From Clostridiaceae bacterium (GTDB lineage: Bacteria > Bacillota > Clostridia > Oscillospirales > Acutalibacteraceae), in contig CAJGCQ010000014.1 of the NCBI GenBank assembly GCA_904501875.1, positions 1 through 15,454 on the forward strand: DNA of 15,454 nucleotides. Direction: 5' to 3'. The position numbers and the translations under genes were made by a program. Numbering within the stretch: position 1 is the first letter of the stretch; every line of letters begins with the position of its first letter. The notes under the pieces are model-generated. The model did no database searches. It was not told where the DNA came from and saw only the letters and a list, made by a program, of their open reading frames with translations. Shown here one piece after another: positions 1-8,205 of this stretch.

Positions 1-952
1 AAATGACTGCCGGCTGTTCAGTATGGCGGTAGCGGAGCTTTGCGGTAACACGCATTTTCCCCTCTAAATTATCAAAGGGAATGAAATTAAGATTGTTTAT
101 AAGGACCCGCTTATAAAAAAGCTTGTCCTCATCACCAAGTACTACAGTATCGATTTCGGCATCTTTGCTTATTACAAATTGCGGCTTGCCAAGGGCAATT
201 CCAAGACCCTTGCGCTGGCCCACGGTATAGCGGATAATACCCTTATGCTCACCTAAAACATTTCCGTCTATATCGGTAAAATCACCCTTTTTAGCCGTTT
301 TGCCTGTATACCGTTCAATAAAGGAAGCGTAATCCCCGTCGGGAACAAAGCATATATCCTGACTGTCGGGCTTTTTAGCATTAACAAATCCGTTTTCGGC
401 GGCGATTTCACGCACCTGCGACTTAGTGAGTGTGCCTAACGGGAAAAGAGTGCGGGAAAGCTGCTCTTGAGTAAGGCAGTAAAGCACATAGGTTTGGTCC
501 TTGGATTTATCCGCCGCTTTTTTTAAAAGATAACGCCCGTTTTGGGATTTTTCAATAACCGCATAATGACCTGTTGCAATTTTATCGTAACCTAATGTTT
601 TAGCTCTATTAAGCATTGCCGCAAACTTAATTTTCCTATTGCACTCAATGCAGGGGTTAGGGGTTCTGCCCGATATATATTCATTTACGAAATTGTTTAT
701 TACGCTGTCATTGAAGGCATCCTTAAAATTGAAAACATAATGGGGTATGCCAAGCCTCATACAGACGGCTTTAGCGTCCTCCGCATCGGAAAGGGAACAG
801 CAGGTTTTTGTAAGTCCCGCATCATAATCCTCGCCGTCATAAAGGCGAAGGGTCGCACCCGAAACCTCGTACCCCTCTTTTAAAAGCAGTGCAGCGCAGA
901 CCGAGGAATCAACTCCTCCGCTCATTCCCGCCATTACCTTGTTGTGTTCCAA
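1..952 (-). CDS. mnmA: tRNA-specific 2-thiouridylase MnmA (3' end cut by window edge)
   Basis: MnmA makes the 2-thio group of 2-thiouridine at wobble position 34 of Lys, Glu and Gln tRNAs. It adenylates the base with ATP and takes sulfur from a persulfide relay in the cytoplasm. My own translation of the minus strand gives 317 visible residues; the family is about 355-370 long, so roughly the last 40 are beyond the edge. Visible are the PP-loop GMSGGVDSS (residues 9-17), the NPCIECN segment holding the probable catalytic Cys104, TGHYA (127-131), and DSQDICF with the partner Cys201. The start chosen is TTG at 952-950: it follows AGGGGG by 7 bases and supplies the first beta strand before the PP-loop. 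The next in-frame ATG at 934 would remove that strand. It lies 56 bases behind pfkA with no promoter of its own visible, so it is probably read through from pfkA. Confidence 0.93.
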   Translation of the reverse strand, partial: MEHNKVMAGMSGGVDSSVCAALLLKEGYEVSGATLRLYDGEDYDAGLTKTCCSLSDAEDAKAVCMRLGIPHYVFNFKDAFNDSVINNFVNEYISGRTPNPCIECNRKIKFAAMLNRAKTLGYDKIATGHYAVIEKSQNGRYLLKKAADKSKDQTYVLYCLTQEQLSRTLFPLGTLTKSQVREIAAENGFVNAKKPDSQDICFVPDGDYASFIERYTGKTAKKGDFTDIDGNVLGEHKGIIRYTVGQRKGLGIALGKPQFVISKDAEIDTVVLGDEDKLFYKRVLINNLNFIPFDNLEGKMRVTAKLRYRHTEQPAVI

Positions 953-972
953 TCTATTGCCCCCTATAAATC

Positions 973-998
973 CGCCCGAAAGACAAGTCTCTCGGGCG
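973..998 (-). other. Stem-loop between pfkA and mnmA
   Basis: The arms CGCCCGA and TCGGGCG close a hairpin whose stem continues through a G·U pair to about 11 base pairs with a four-base loop. It begins ten bases after the run of seven T that follows the pfkA stop. On the minus strand it is followed by GGATTTAT, not a real U-run, so it is at best a weak terminator. It could instead protect the pfkA mRNA 3' end or reduce read-through into mnmA. The structure is seen; the role is inferred. Confidence 0.5.
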
Positions 999-1008
999 TA
1001 AAAAAATC

Positions 1009-1968
1009 TTAAATTGAAGTTGTATTCGCTATCTCGTACATCTCTTCGTCGAACGGCTTTTTCATATTAAGACCTTCGTAAATATCATAATTAACGATTT
1101 CGCCATTTTTCCAGCCGATAACACGGTTGCCGATGCCCTCATTCAAAAGCTTAACTGCGGCATAGCCCATTTCGGTAGCCATAACACGGTCTCTTATGGT
1201 CGGATTGCCGCCGCGCTGAACATGGCCCAAAACAGTAGCTCTTGACTCAACTCCTGTTTCTTCCTCTATCTTCTTTGCGATTTCCTCAACGCCGCCGACA
1301 CCCTCGGCCACAACGATGATAAAGTGCTTCTTACCTGTTTTTTGAGTTGCCTTTATCTTTTCGATTACATTCTCAATTTCAAACTCAACCTCGGGCACTA
1401 AAACAGCGGTAGCGCCTACAGCGATTCCCGTCTGGAGTGCTAAATGTCCTGCCCGTCTTCCCATAACCTCAACAACAGAGCAACGGTCGTGAGACTGAGA
1501 GGTATCACGAAGCTTATCCACCATTTCCATAGCGGTGTTCATAGCAGTATCAAAGCCTATAGTATAATCAGTAGAAGAAATATCGTTATCTATAGTGCCC
1601 GGAATGCCAACGCAGGGAATGCCACGCAAAGAAAGATCCCGTGCTCCGCGGTAAGAACCGTCGCCGCCGATTGCCACAATGCCCTCAATTCCGTGCTTTT
1701 TGCAGTTGTCGATTGCCTCTTTAATACCCTCTTCGGTTTTAAAACGGGGGCTTCTTGCGGTGTAAAGCACTGTGCCTCCACGATGAATTATATCAGATAC
1801 CGAGCGGATATCCAAATCAACAATATCTCCTTCGATAAGTCCGTTATATCCTCGACGGATACCCTTAACCTTCATACCCATCGCTATTGCCGTTCTTACA
1901 ACCGCACGTACCGCAGCGTTCATTCCCGGTGCGTCGCCGCCGCTCGTAAGTACACCTATTGTATTCAT
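1009..1968 (-). CDS. pfkA: ATP-dependent 6-phosphofructokinase
   Basis: This enzyme phosphorylates fructose 6-phosphate to fructose 1,6-bisphosphate with ATP, the committed step of glycolysis in the cytoplasm. At 319 residues it has exactly the length of the Geobacillus stearothermophilus enzyme and aligns with it without gaps in the N-terminal part. Visible are the nucleotide loop GVLTSGGD (5-12), Arg21 and Arg25 of the effector site, Arg72, GGDGS (101-105) and GTIDND (124-129) with catalytic Asp127. Gly104 and Gly124 mark it as ATP-dependent; pyrophosphate-dependent relatives carry Asp and Lys there. MGRRAGH and GHVQRGG, the other substrate-binding motifs, are present. The ATG at 1968 follows GGAG by 8 bases. 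It lies downstream of dnaE but has its own strong promoter at 2001-2029, so it can be made independently of the hprK operon. Confidence 0.98.
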   Translation of the reverse strand: MNTIGVLTSGGDAPGMNAAVRAVVRTAIAMGMKVKGIRRGYNGLIEGDIVDLDIRSVSDIIHRGGTVLYTARSPRFKTEEGIKEAIDNCKKHGIEGIVAIGGDGSYRGARDLSLRGIPCVGIPGTIDNDISSTDYTIGFDTAMNTAMEMVDKLRDTSQSHDRCSVVEVMGRRAGHLALQTGIAVGATAVLVPEVEFEIENVIEKIKATQKTGKKHFIIVVAEGVGGVEEIAKKIEEETGVESRATVLGHVQRGGNPTIRDRVMATEMGYAAVKLLNEGIGNRVIGWKNGEIVNYDIYEGLNMKKPFDEEMYEIANTTSI

Positions 1969-2000
1969 AAGATCATCTCCGAAAAAACATTATTGGTATT

Positions 2001-2029
2001 AGTATAAAACATATTGGTTAATTTTTCAA
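2001..2029 (-). promoter_or_regulatory. Sigma-A-type promoter of pfkA
   Basis: On the minus strand TTGAAA (2029-2024), a 17-base spacer and TATACT (2006-2001) give 5/6 matches to the -35 box and 5/6 to the -10 box at ideal spacing. The -35 box starts 13 bases after the dnaE stop. Transcription would begin near 1994, leaving a leader of about 25 bases with the pfkA ribosome site. I see no obvious operator. Confidence 0.8.
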
Positions 2030-2041
2030 CAATTTTTTTGA

Positions 2042-5000
2042 CTATTTAATAAATTTCACATTTTCTTTTCCCAAAATGTCGCTCAATGCCGAAAAAAGCT
2101 TCTCTGACGGGGTAATTTTAAGGCGTTCAGGTGCTTCCAGCTTCTTTTTTGTTTCGGTACAATATATGAATACCGAACCGTTTCCGTGAAAGCCCTCTAA
2201 AACACCCTTAACCCTATCAAATTCTTCACACTCAGTATTCTTAACCTTTAAATAAAGCCCGCTTTTATATTTTGATGCTTTTATACCCTTTGCGGTTTCG
2301 GGGATTTTCTCTGCCCTATCTACCACGATTTCGGCGTCCCTGTCCTCCCTTTCGGAAATTCTGCCTATAATCACAAGCGGTTCACCTGAGGTAAGAAGCG
2401 TTCGGTACTCCGAAAGCGCAGCGGCAAAAACCGTAATGGGCACCGAGCCGTCAATACCCTCGATAAAGCCTGAGCCCATCAAATTGTTGTTTTTAAGCTG
2501 GCGCACCTTAAAGCCCGAAACAAGCCCCGCAACCGTTACCTTTTCCCCATCGTGGCTTTTGTGCGCCACTATATCGGAAGCCTTGTTAAGTCTTGCAGAG
2601 GAAAGATACCCCGCATACTCATCAAGCGGGTGACCCGAAAGGTAAAGCCCCGTTGCCTCCTTTTCAAGGGACAAGAGCATTTCCTTGGGCATTTCCTCAA
2701 CCCTTTGGGGCTCGTATTTAACGGCATCTCCCATTTCGTCAAAGAGGTTTAGCTGACCCTCTGAAGAAAAGCGCTTTTCGCTGTCCACCGCCGCTAAAAC
2801 CCCTTCTATATTGTAGAGCATCTGTCTGCGATTTTCGCCGAGTCCGTCCATAGCGCCGCTTTTGATAAGTCCCTCAAGGGCCTTTCTGTTAAACTCACGG
2901 GAAAAATTACGCAGGCAAAAATCATAAACAGAGGTGTAAAGTCCCTTTTGCTCCCGCTCCTTTATAAGCCTTTCTATTATACCCATTCCCAGGTTTTTTA
3001 CCGCCATTAATCCGAAACGGATATTTTTTCCGTCAGGTGTAAAGCCCGCAAGGCTGTAATTCACCGAAGGGGGCAAAACCTTAATCCCCTCCCGCTTTAA
3101 ATCGGCGGTATAAAGGGCAATTTTAGAGCCGTTATCCATCATAGAGGTCATAAGCGCCGCAAAATATTCGGAAGGATAGTGACATTTTAAATAGGCCGTC
3201 CTGAAAGCCACAAACGAGTATGCCGCCGCATGCGCCTTATTAAAGGCGTAGGAGCTAAAGCTTGACATATCGTCAAAAATCTTGTTTGCAGTTTCTTCGC
3301 TTACTCCGTTCTTGAGGGCACCACAGCACAAAACATTGCCCTTTTCATCCTTTTCGCCGTGTATGAAAAACTCCCGCTCCCGCTCCATTACAGCGTGCTT
3401 TTTCTTTGCCATAGCACGCCTTACAATATCCGCTCTGCCAAGGGAATAACCCGCAAGGCTCCTGAACACCTGCATTACCTGCTCTTGATAAACAATACAG
3501 CCGTAGGTTACATCAAGTATCGGTTTTAAAAGGGGCGTATCGTATTTAATATCCTCGGGATGGTGGCGGTTGTGAATGTATTTAGGGATAGAGTCCATAG
3601 GCCCGGGGCGGTAGAGTGAGAGAATAGCCGTCAAATCCTCAATACTCATAGGCCCGAACTGACGGAGAACACTCTTCATTCCCTCCGACTCAAACTGGAA
3701 AACCCCGTCGGTAAGCCCTTTGCCCATCATTTCATAGGTGTCTACATCATCAAGGGGTATCTTTTCAATATCAAAGTCAGGTTCTTTTTTTCTTATAAAC
3801 TCCTGCGCGTCGTCAATAACCGTTAAGTTGCGAAGACCCAAAAAGTCCATTTTAAGAAGTCCCAGCTCGTCAAGTGCAGTCATTGTATACTGGGTTACAA
3901 CCGCATCGTCGTTAACAGCAAGGGGAACATACTCGGCAATCGGCTTGTCCGATATAACAACTCCTGCCGCATGGGTGGAGGCGTGCCTCGGCATACCCTC
4001 TAATTTCATTGCCATATCTATAAGCTCTTTAATTGGAGGGTCGTTGTCGTAAAGTGTGCGAAGCTCCTTAGAGCCTGCCAAAGCCCTGTCGATTGTCATT
4101 CCAATCGACTGGGGAATAAGCTTTGCAGTTTTATCGCAGACAGCGTAGGGTATATCCATAGCCCTGCCCACATCCCGTATTGCCGCCCTCGCCGCCATTG
4201 TGCCGAAGGTGACAATCTGGGAAACACGGTCGGTCCCGTACTTTTTTATAACATAATCTATTACCTTTTGACGGTTTACATAGCAAAAATCAATATCAAA
4301 ATCGGGCATTGATACCCTTTCGGGGTTTAAGAAACGCTCGAAATAAAGGTCATACTTAATCGGGTCTATTCCCGTAATTCCTATGCAGTAGGCCGCAAGG
4401 CTCGCCGCACCCGAGCCTCTCCCGGGGCCTACGGGTATATCCTGACTTTTCGCATAATTAACAAAGTCGGCTACTATCAAATAGTAGTCAACATAGCCCA
4501 TACGGTTTATAACTCCCAACTCATATTCGAGGCGGTCGGTCACCGCTTTATCAGGGTTTGCGCCGTAAATTCTATAAAGTCCCTCAAGGCATTTATTCTT
4601 AAAATATATAAAATGGTCTTGCTCTCCTATATCAAATCGAGGCAGCTTTATTTTGCCGAATTCAAAGGTGACACAGCACCGCTCGGCAATTTTTTCGGTA
4701 TTTGTTAAGGCTTCGGGTGTGCTGCCGAAAAGCTCTGCCATTTCCTCGGCTGACTTTAAATAAAACTCGTTTGTTTTAAACTCAATCGGGTTATTCTCGG
4801 TGATTTTTGAACCTGTTTGTATGCACAAAAGCACCTTGTGCATTTTAAAATCATCGTGCCTAATATAATGCACATCATTTGTGGCGACAAGGCCTATTCC
4901 CGTCTCTTCGGACATTCGTATAATCTGAGGATTAACCCTTCTCTGCTCTTCTATACCGTGATCCTGAAGCTCTAAAAAATAATTATTCTCGCCGAAAACC

Positions 5001-5488
5001 TCTTTATACCAAAGGGCGGTTTCCTTTGCCTTTTCGTATTCACCGTTTAAAAGAAGCTGGGGAATTTCCCCGGCAAGGCAAGCAGAAAGGGCAATTAACC
5101 CGCTGTGATACTTTTTTAAAAGCTCACGGTCAATGCGGGGCTTTGAATAAAACCCCTCTGTAAAACCCGCCGATACAAGCTTTATTAGGTTTCGGTATCC
5201 CTCGTTATTTTCACAAAGCAGTACTAAGTGGCTGTAACGGCCGTCCGCTCCCTTTTGTTTATCAAAACGGCTGCGGGGAGCAACATAAACCTCGCACCCG
5301 ACAATCGGCTTAATCCCTTTTGAAAGAGCGTATTTATAAAAACTTATCGCACCGTACATAACGCCGTGGTCGGTAATTGCAAGCGCAGTTTGCCCCATTT
5401 CGGCGGCACGGTCGATAAGCTTTTCAATTCTGCAACAGCCATCTAAAAGGCTATACTCGGTATGCACATGCAGGTGTGTAAAATCCAT
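2042..5488 (-). CDS. dnaE: DNA polymerase III alpha subunit (DnaE)
   Basis: This is a family C replicative DNA polymerase, 1148 residues, close to the usual DnaE1 length (E. coli 1160). In order it shows an N-terminal PHP domain (HLHVH at 5-9, ITDHG 38-42, NDVHY 204-208), a polymerase core with GPGRGSGAAS (354-363) and MPDFDID (394-400; catalytic Asp396 and Asp398), a third catalytic Asp548 in KMDFLGL, helix-hairpin-helix DNA binding around 800-890, a clamp-binding motif QLNLF (912-916), and an OB-fold near 980-1060. There is no inserted 3'-5' exonuclease domain, which separates it from PolC. Clostridia usually also have PolC, not in this window. The ATG at 5488 follows GGAGGG by 5 bases. It is the last gene of the hprK operon, 13 bases after whiA. 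No terminator is seen before the pfkA promoter. Confidence 0.98.
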   Translation of the reverse strand: MDFTHLHVHTEYSLLDGCCRIEKLIDRAAEMGQTALAITDHGVMYGAISFYKYALSKGIKPIVGCEVYVAPRSRFDKQKGADGRYSHLVLLCENNEGYRNLIKLVSAGFTEGFYSKPRIDRELLKKYHSGLIALSACLAGEIPQLLLNGEYEKAKETALWYKEVFGENNYFLELQDHGIEEQRRVNPQIIRMSEETGIGLVATNDVHYIRHDDFKMHKVLLCIQTGSKITENNPIEFKTNEFYLKSAEEMAELFGSTPEALTNTEKIAERCCVTFEFGKIKLPRFDIGEQDHFIYFKNKCLEGLYRIYGANPDKAVTDRLEYELGVINRMGYVDYYLIVADFVNYAKSQDIPVGPGRGSGAASLAAYCIGITGIDPIKYDLYFERFLNPERVSMPDFDIDFCYVNRQKVIDYVIKKYGTDRVSQIVTFGTMAARAAIRDVGRAMDIPYAVCDKTAKLIPQSIGMTIDRALAGSKELRTLYDNDPPIKELIDMAMKLEGMPRHASTHAAGVVISDKPIAEYVPLAVNDDAVVTQYTMTALDELGLLKMDFLGLRNLTVIDDAQEFIRKKEPDFDIEKIPLDDVDTYEMMGKGLTDGVFQFESEGMKSVLRQFGPMSIEDLTAILSLYRPGPMDSIPKYIHNRHHPEDIKYDTPLLKPILDVTYGCIVYQEQVMQVFRSLAGYSLGRADIVRRAMAKKKHAVMEREREFFIHGEKDEKGNVLCCGALKNGVSEETANKIFDDMSSFSSYAFNKAHAAAYSFVAFRTAYLKCHYPSEYFAALMTSMMDNGSKIALYTADLKREGIKVLPPSVNYSLAGFTPDGKNIRFGLMAVKNLGMGIIERLIKEREQKGLYTSVYDFCLRNFSREFNRKALEGLIKSGAMDGLGENRRQMLYNIEGVLAAVDSEKRFSSEGQLNLFDEMGDAVKYEPQRVEEMPKEMLLSLEKEATGLYLSGHPLDEYAGYLSSARLNKASDIVAHKSHDGEKVTVAGLVSGFKVRQLKNNNLMGSGFIEGIDGSVPITVFAAALSEYRTLLTSGEPLVIIGRISEREDRDAEIVVDRAEKIPETAKGIKASKYKSGLYLKVKNTECEEFDRVKGVLEGFHGNGSVFIYCTETKKKLEAPERLKITPSEKLFSALSDILGKENVKFIK

Positions 5489-5501
5489 ACGCTCCCTCCA
5501 C

Positions 5502-6398
5502 TTATCGGTTTTTAAGCTCGTTATAAATTTCTATTATTTTATTAAGCCTGTGATTAAGTCCCGATATTGTAATATGTTCATCGGAAACAACGCAAAGCTC
5601 CTTTAAGGTTGCCTCGGGATTGTTCTCGCGAAGCAAAGCCGCCTTTAAAAGCTCCTCGGGCAAACTGTCAAGCCTGTCGACCTTTCTTAAATACTCAATC
5701 GCCGCACGCTGTTTTATAGATGCCTCTACGGTTTTCGAGATATTCGCACTGTCACAATTATTCGCACGGTTAATATTATTCTTAACGCTTTTCATTATTT
5801 TAGTATCTATAAAATCAAGTGTCCTGTGGGGAACACCCATAAGGGTTAAAAGGTCTTCAATAAGCCCGCTATCCTTGGTGTAAAGCACGGTACTATTACC
5901 CCGCTGAGTTTTTTTAAGAGGTATTCCGCAGTTGGACAAAAGCTCTAAGAACTCCCACGCCGCATCGCCGTTTCGTATCATAAACTCGGCACGGTACTCC
6001 TTTTCGGGGTCATTGATGTTACCGCAGGCTAAGAAAGCCCCTCTAACAAAGCTTTGAAAGCAGCATTCACGGTCTATTATTTCGGAATCAATTGAATTTT
6101 CGGCTATACCGAAATCAAAGGCGGCGAGAATTTTAAGCCTGTCCGCCTCGGAGACCACCTCTGCTTTATAGGTGGGCCGCACGCTCCCACCCTCGGTTAT
6201 TTGAGCCTTAGCGCCAAAGGTGTCGTAAAGCAACCGGGAGTAATACTCGGCGGTTTTTCTGTTATTGGTCTGCATAGAGATACGCTTTACAGAAAAAGAC
6301 CTGCCGAACAGCATAAACCCGTATGCGAGGGGCAATTTACAGCATTCCGACACCTTTATGCCCGCAAGCTCATTCTTAACATCCTTACAAAACGACAT
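5502..6398 (-). CDS. whiA: DNA-binding protein WhiA (sporulation/division regulator)
   Basis: WhiA is a DNA-binding protein made of a degenerate LAGLIDADG homing-endonuclease fold joined to a helix-turn-helix. It controls sporulation septation in Streptomyces and affects division and chromosome segregation in Bacillus. From the chosen ATG at 6398 it is 298 residues, typical for Bacillota. The start MSFCKDVKNEL matches the family's usual N-terminus; also visible are GNINDPEKEYRAEF (126-139), NRANNCDSAN (210-219) and SGLNHRLNKI (279-288) in the C-terminal HTH. A GTG at 6422 is in frame and would add 8 residues overlapping rapZ, but it lacks a ribosome site and is atypical for the family. Only 4 bases separate it from the rapZ stop, so translation is probably coupled. 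The yvcK gene that normally sits between rapZ and whiA is missing. Confidence 0.95.
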   Translation of the reverse strand: MSFCKDVKNELAGIKVSECCKLPLAYGFMLFGRSFSVKRISMQTNNRKTAEYYSRLLYDTFGAKAQITEGGSVRPTYKAEVVSEADRLKILAAFDFGIAENSIDSEIIDRECCFQSFVRGAFLACGNINDPEKEYRAEFMIRNGDAAWEFLELLSNCGIPLKKTQRGNSTVLYTKDSGLIEDLLTLMGVPHRTLDFIDTKIMKSVKNNINRANNCDSANISKTVEASIKQRAAIEYLRKVDRLDSLPEELLKAALLRENNPEATLKELCVVSDEHITISGLNHRLNKIIEIYNELKNR

Positions 6399-6402
6399 AA
6401 TC

Positions 6403-7263
6403 TTAATGCTTATAAATATCACGGTGCTCTACAGAGCAGTTGTAATTTTCGTCTATCAAATGCTCGCCGATAAGCTTTGCAAAGGTAACAGAGCGGTGCT
6501 TCCCGCCCGTACAGCCGATTGAAATTATCAGCTGGCTTTTACCCTCTTTTGCATAAAGGGGTACGGCACAATCTATAAAGGCAAGCAGTCGGGACAAAAA
6601 CTCCTTGCTTTCGTTGCTTTCCATAACATAGTCCCTGACTTCCTTATCAAGACCTGTTTTTTCCTTTAGCTCATCAACATAAAACGGGTTTGGCAGACAG
6701 CGCACATCCACCACCAAATCCGCCTCGGTATCCGAGCCGTATTTGAAGCCGAAGGACTTGCACTGAATTTTAAGCACATTGCTTACACTGCCGCAAAAAA
6801 TATTTGAAAGCTGTACCTTAAGCTGAAAAGCGGAAATACGGCTGGTATCAACAATAAAATCGGACATATTCCGTATTTTTTTAAGCATTTCCCGCTCTTT
6901 TTTTACAGCATTCGAAACCGACATATTTTCCCCGTCTGAAAGGGGGTGCTTACGGCGGTTTTCCTTATAACGGCGTATCAGCACATCATCCGCTGCATCA
7001 AGAAACAGTATTTTATATTCTGTGTGATTATTTTTAAGGTTTGTGAGCACATCCTCAATCTCATTAAATAGAATGCCGCCCCGCATATCGGTTACAATCG
7101 CCATTTTATTAAGCAGGTCGCCGCTTCTCGCCGAAAGTTCCACAAACGAGGGTATTATAGCAGGGGGAATATTATCTACGCAGTAAAAGCCGATATCCTC
7201 AAGCACATTCGCCGCCTGAGATTTTCCCGCTCCCGACATTCCCGTCACAATTAAAAGCTCCAT
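6403..7263 (-). CDS. rapZ: RapZ/YvcJ-family nucleotide-binding protein
   Basis: A P-loop protein of the RapZ (YvcJ) family, 286 residues, the usual length. In E. coli RapZ binds glucosamine-6-phosphate and directs RNase E to the sRNA GlmZ, adjusting amino-sugar supply for the cell wall. In Bacillus, YvcJ binds and hydrolyses nucleotides and affects competence, so the Gram-positive role is less clear. Visible are Walker A GMSGAGKS (8-15), TDMRGG (58-63), DVRCLPNPFY (186-195) and, in the C-terminal ligand domain, GCTGGKHRS (250-258) and HRD (280-282). It begins 3 bases after the murB stop, with a GGGAAGAG ribosome site inside the end of murB, so the two are probably coupled. Its place after murB fits a cell-wall precursor theme. 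Confidence 0.95.
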   Translation of the reverse strand: MELLIVTGMSGAGKSQAANVLEDIGFYCVDNIPPAIIPSFVELSARSGDLLNKMAIVTDMRGGILFNEIEDVLTNLKNNHTEYKILFLDAADDVLIRRYKENRRKHPLSDGENMSVSNAVKKEREMLKKIRNMSDFIVDTSRISAFQLKVQLSNIFCGSVSNVLKIQCKSFGFKYGSDTEADLVVDVRCLPNPFYVDELKEKTGLDKEVRDYVMESNESKEFLSRLLAFIDCAVPLYAKEGKSQLIISIGCTGGKHRSVTFAKLIGEHLIDENYNCSVEHRDIYKH

Positions 7264-7266
7264 GGT

Positions 7267-8184
7267 TTACTCTTCCCTTCCCTCTCTTCCGATAAAAAGC
7301 ACCTCATGCTCTAATCTCACACCATCCGCCGAAAAGACCGTATCGCTTACCTTGCGGCTAAGCTTTTTTACATCCTCACAGGTAGCGCCGCCAAGGTTTA
7401 TTATAAATCCTGCATGCTTTTGACTTACCTGCGCACCGCCTACAGTCGCTCCCTTAAGCCCGTTTTTTTCTATAAGCGCACCAGCAAAATAACCCTCGGG
7501 GCGTTTAAAAAAGCTGCCCGCGCTTGGGTATTCAAGGGGCTGTTTTGATTTGCGGCGGGATATATAATCCTCCATTTTTTCTTTTATTTCCTTTTGGTCG
7601 CCCCTTTTGAGTCTCAACACTGTGCTTAATACCGTCATACCGTTTCCCTTAAAAACACTTTTACGGTAGCCAAAATTCATATCTTCAACTTGGACTTTTA
7701 CAATATCTCCGCCCTTTGTGAGGCATTCCGCACTTAAAACCACAGCGGACATTTCGCCCCCGTATGCACCCGCATTCATATAAACCGCACCGCCGATACT
7801 GCCCGGTATTCCGTAAGCGAATTCAATCCCCGTAAGGGAATTATCAAGCGCCGCTCTGCACACATCGGAAAGCGCCGCTCCCGCACCGCAGGAGATTTCC
7901 TCGCCGCATACCGTAATACCGTTTATATCAGCAAGGCTTATAACCGCACCCTCAACACCGAGATCCGATGCCAAAAGATTAGAGCCCTTCCCGATAATAA
8001 AGTAAGGAATATTAAGCTCGCCGCACATTTTAAGTACTTTAGAAAGCTCTAAGGCAGAGCGGACGGAAATAAAAATATCCGCCGCACCGCCGATTTTAAA
8101 GCTTGTATGAAGACTCATCGGCTCATTTACCTTAAACCCGATGGAATTTTCCTCGCAAAAGCTTATCAATGTGTTAAGACTCAT
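7267..8184 (-). CDS. murB: UDP-N-acetylenolpyruvoylglucosamine reductase MurB
   Basis: MurB reduces UDP-GlcNAc-enolpyruvate to UDP-MurNAc with NADPH through bound FAD, the second committed step of peptidoglycan synthesis in the cytoplasm. The 305 residues fit the shorter type II (Bacillus/Staphylococcus) form. FAD-binding segments are GKGSNLL (65-71) and GSIGGAVYMNAGAYGGE (128-144). Substrate and catalytic residues are Arg174 in GYRKS, Ser224 in SAGSFFKRP (the proton donor) and Glu294 in EHEVLFIG. The ATG at 8184 follows GGAG by 5 bases. It lies 21 bases after glk and 3 before rapZ, inside the hprK operon. hprK-murB-rapZ linkage is common in Clostridia, without a known biochemical reason. Confidence 0.97.
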   Translation of the reverse strand: MSLNTLISFCEENSIGFKVNEPMSLHTSFKIGGAADIFISVRSALELSKVLKMCGELNIPYFIIGKGSNLLASDLGVEGAVISLADINGITVCGEEISCGAGAALSDVCRAALDNSLTGIEFAYGIPGSIGGAVYMNAGAYGGEMSAVVLSAECLTKGGDIVKVQVEDMNFGYRKSVFKGNGMTVLSTVLRLKRGDQKEIKEKMEDYISRRKSKQPLEYPSAGSFFKRPEGYFAGALIEKNGLKGATVGGAQVSQKHAGFIINLGGATCEDVKKLSRKVSDTVFSADGVRLEHEVLFIGREGREE

Positions 8185-8205
8185 AACAACTCCGAAATTA
8201 AAGAT

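Noticed and set aside
1444..2007. Plus-strand open frame of 187 codons opposite pfkA
   Set aside because: It lies antisense to a fully convincing pfkA, has no recognisable motif and extends over the pfkA promoter.
5502..6422. Longer whiA start at GTG 6422
   Set aside because: No ribosome site, a 20-base overlap with rapZ, and an N-terminus unlike the family's usual MSF start.
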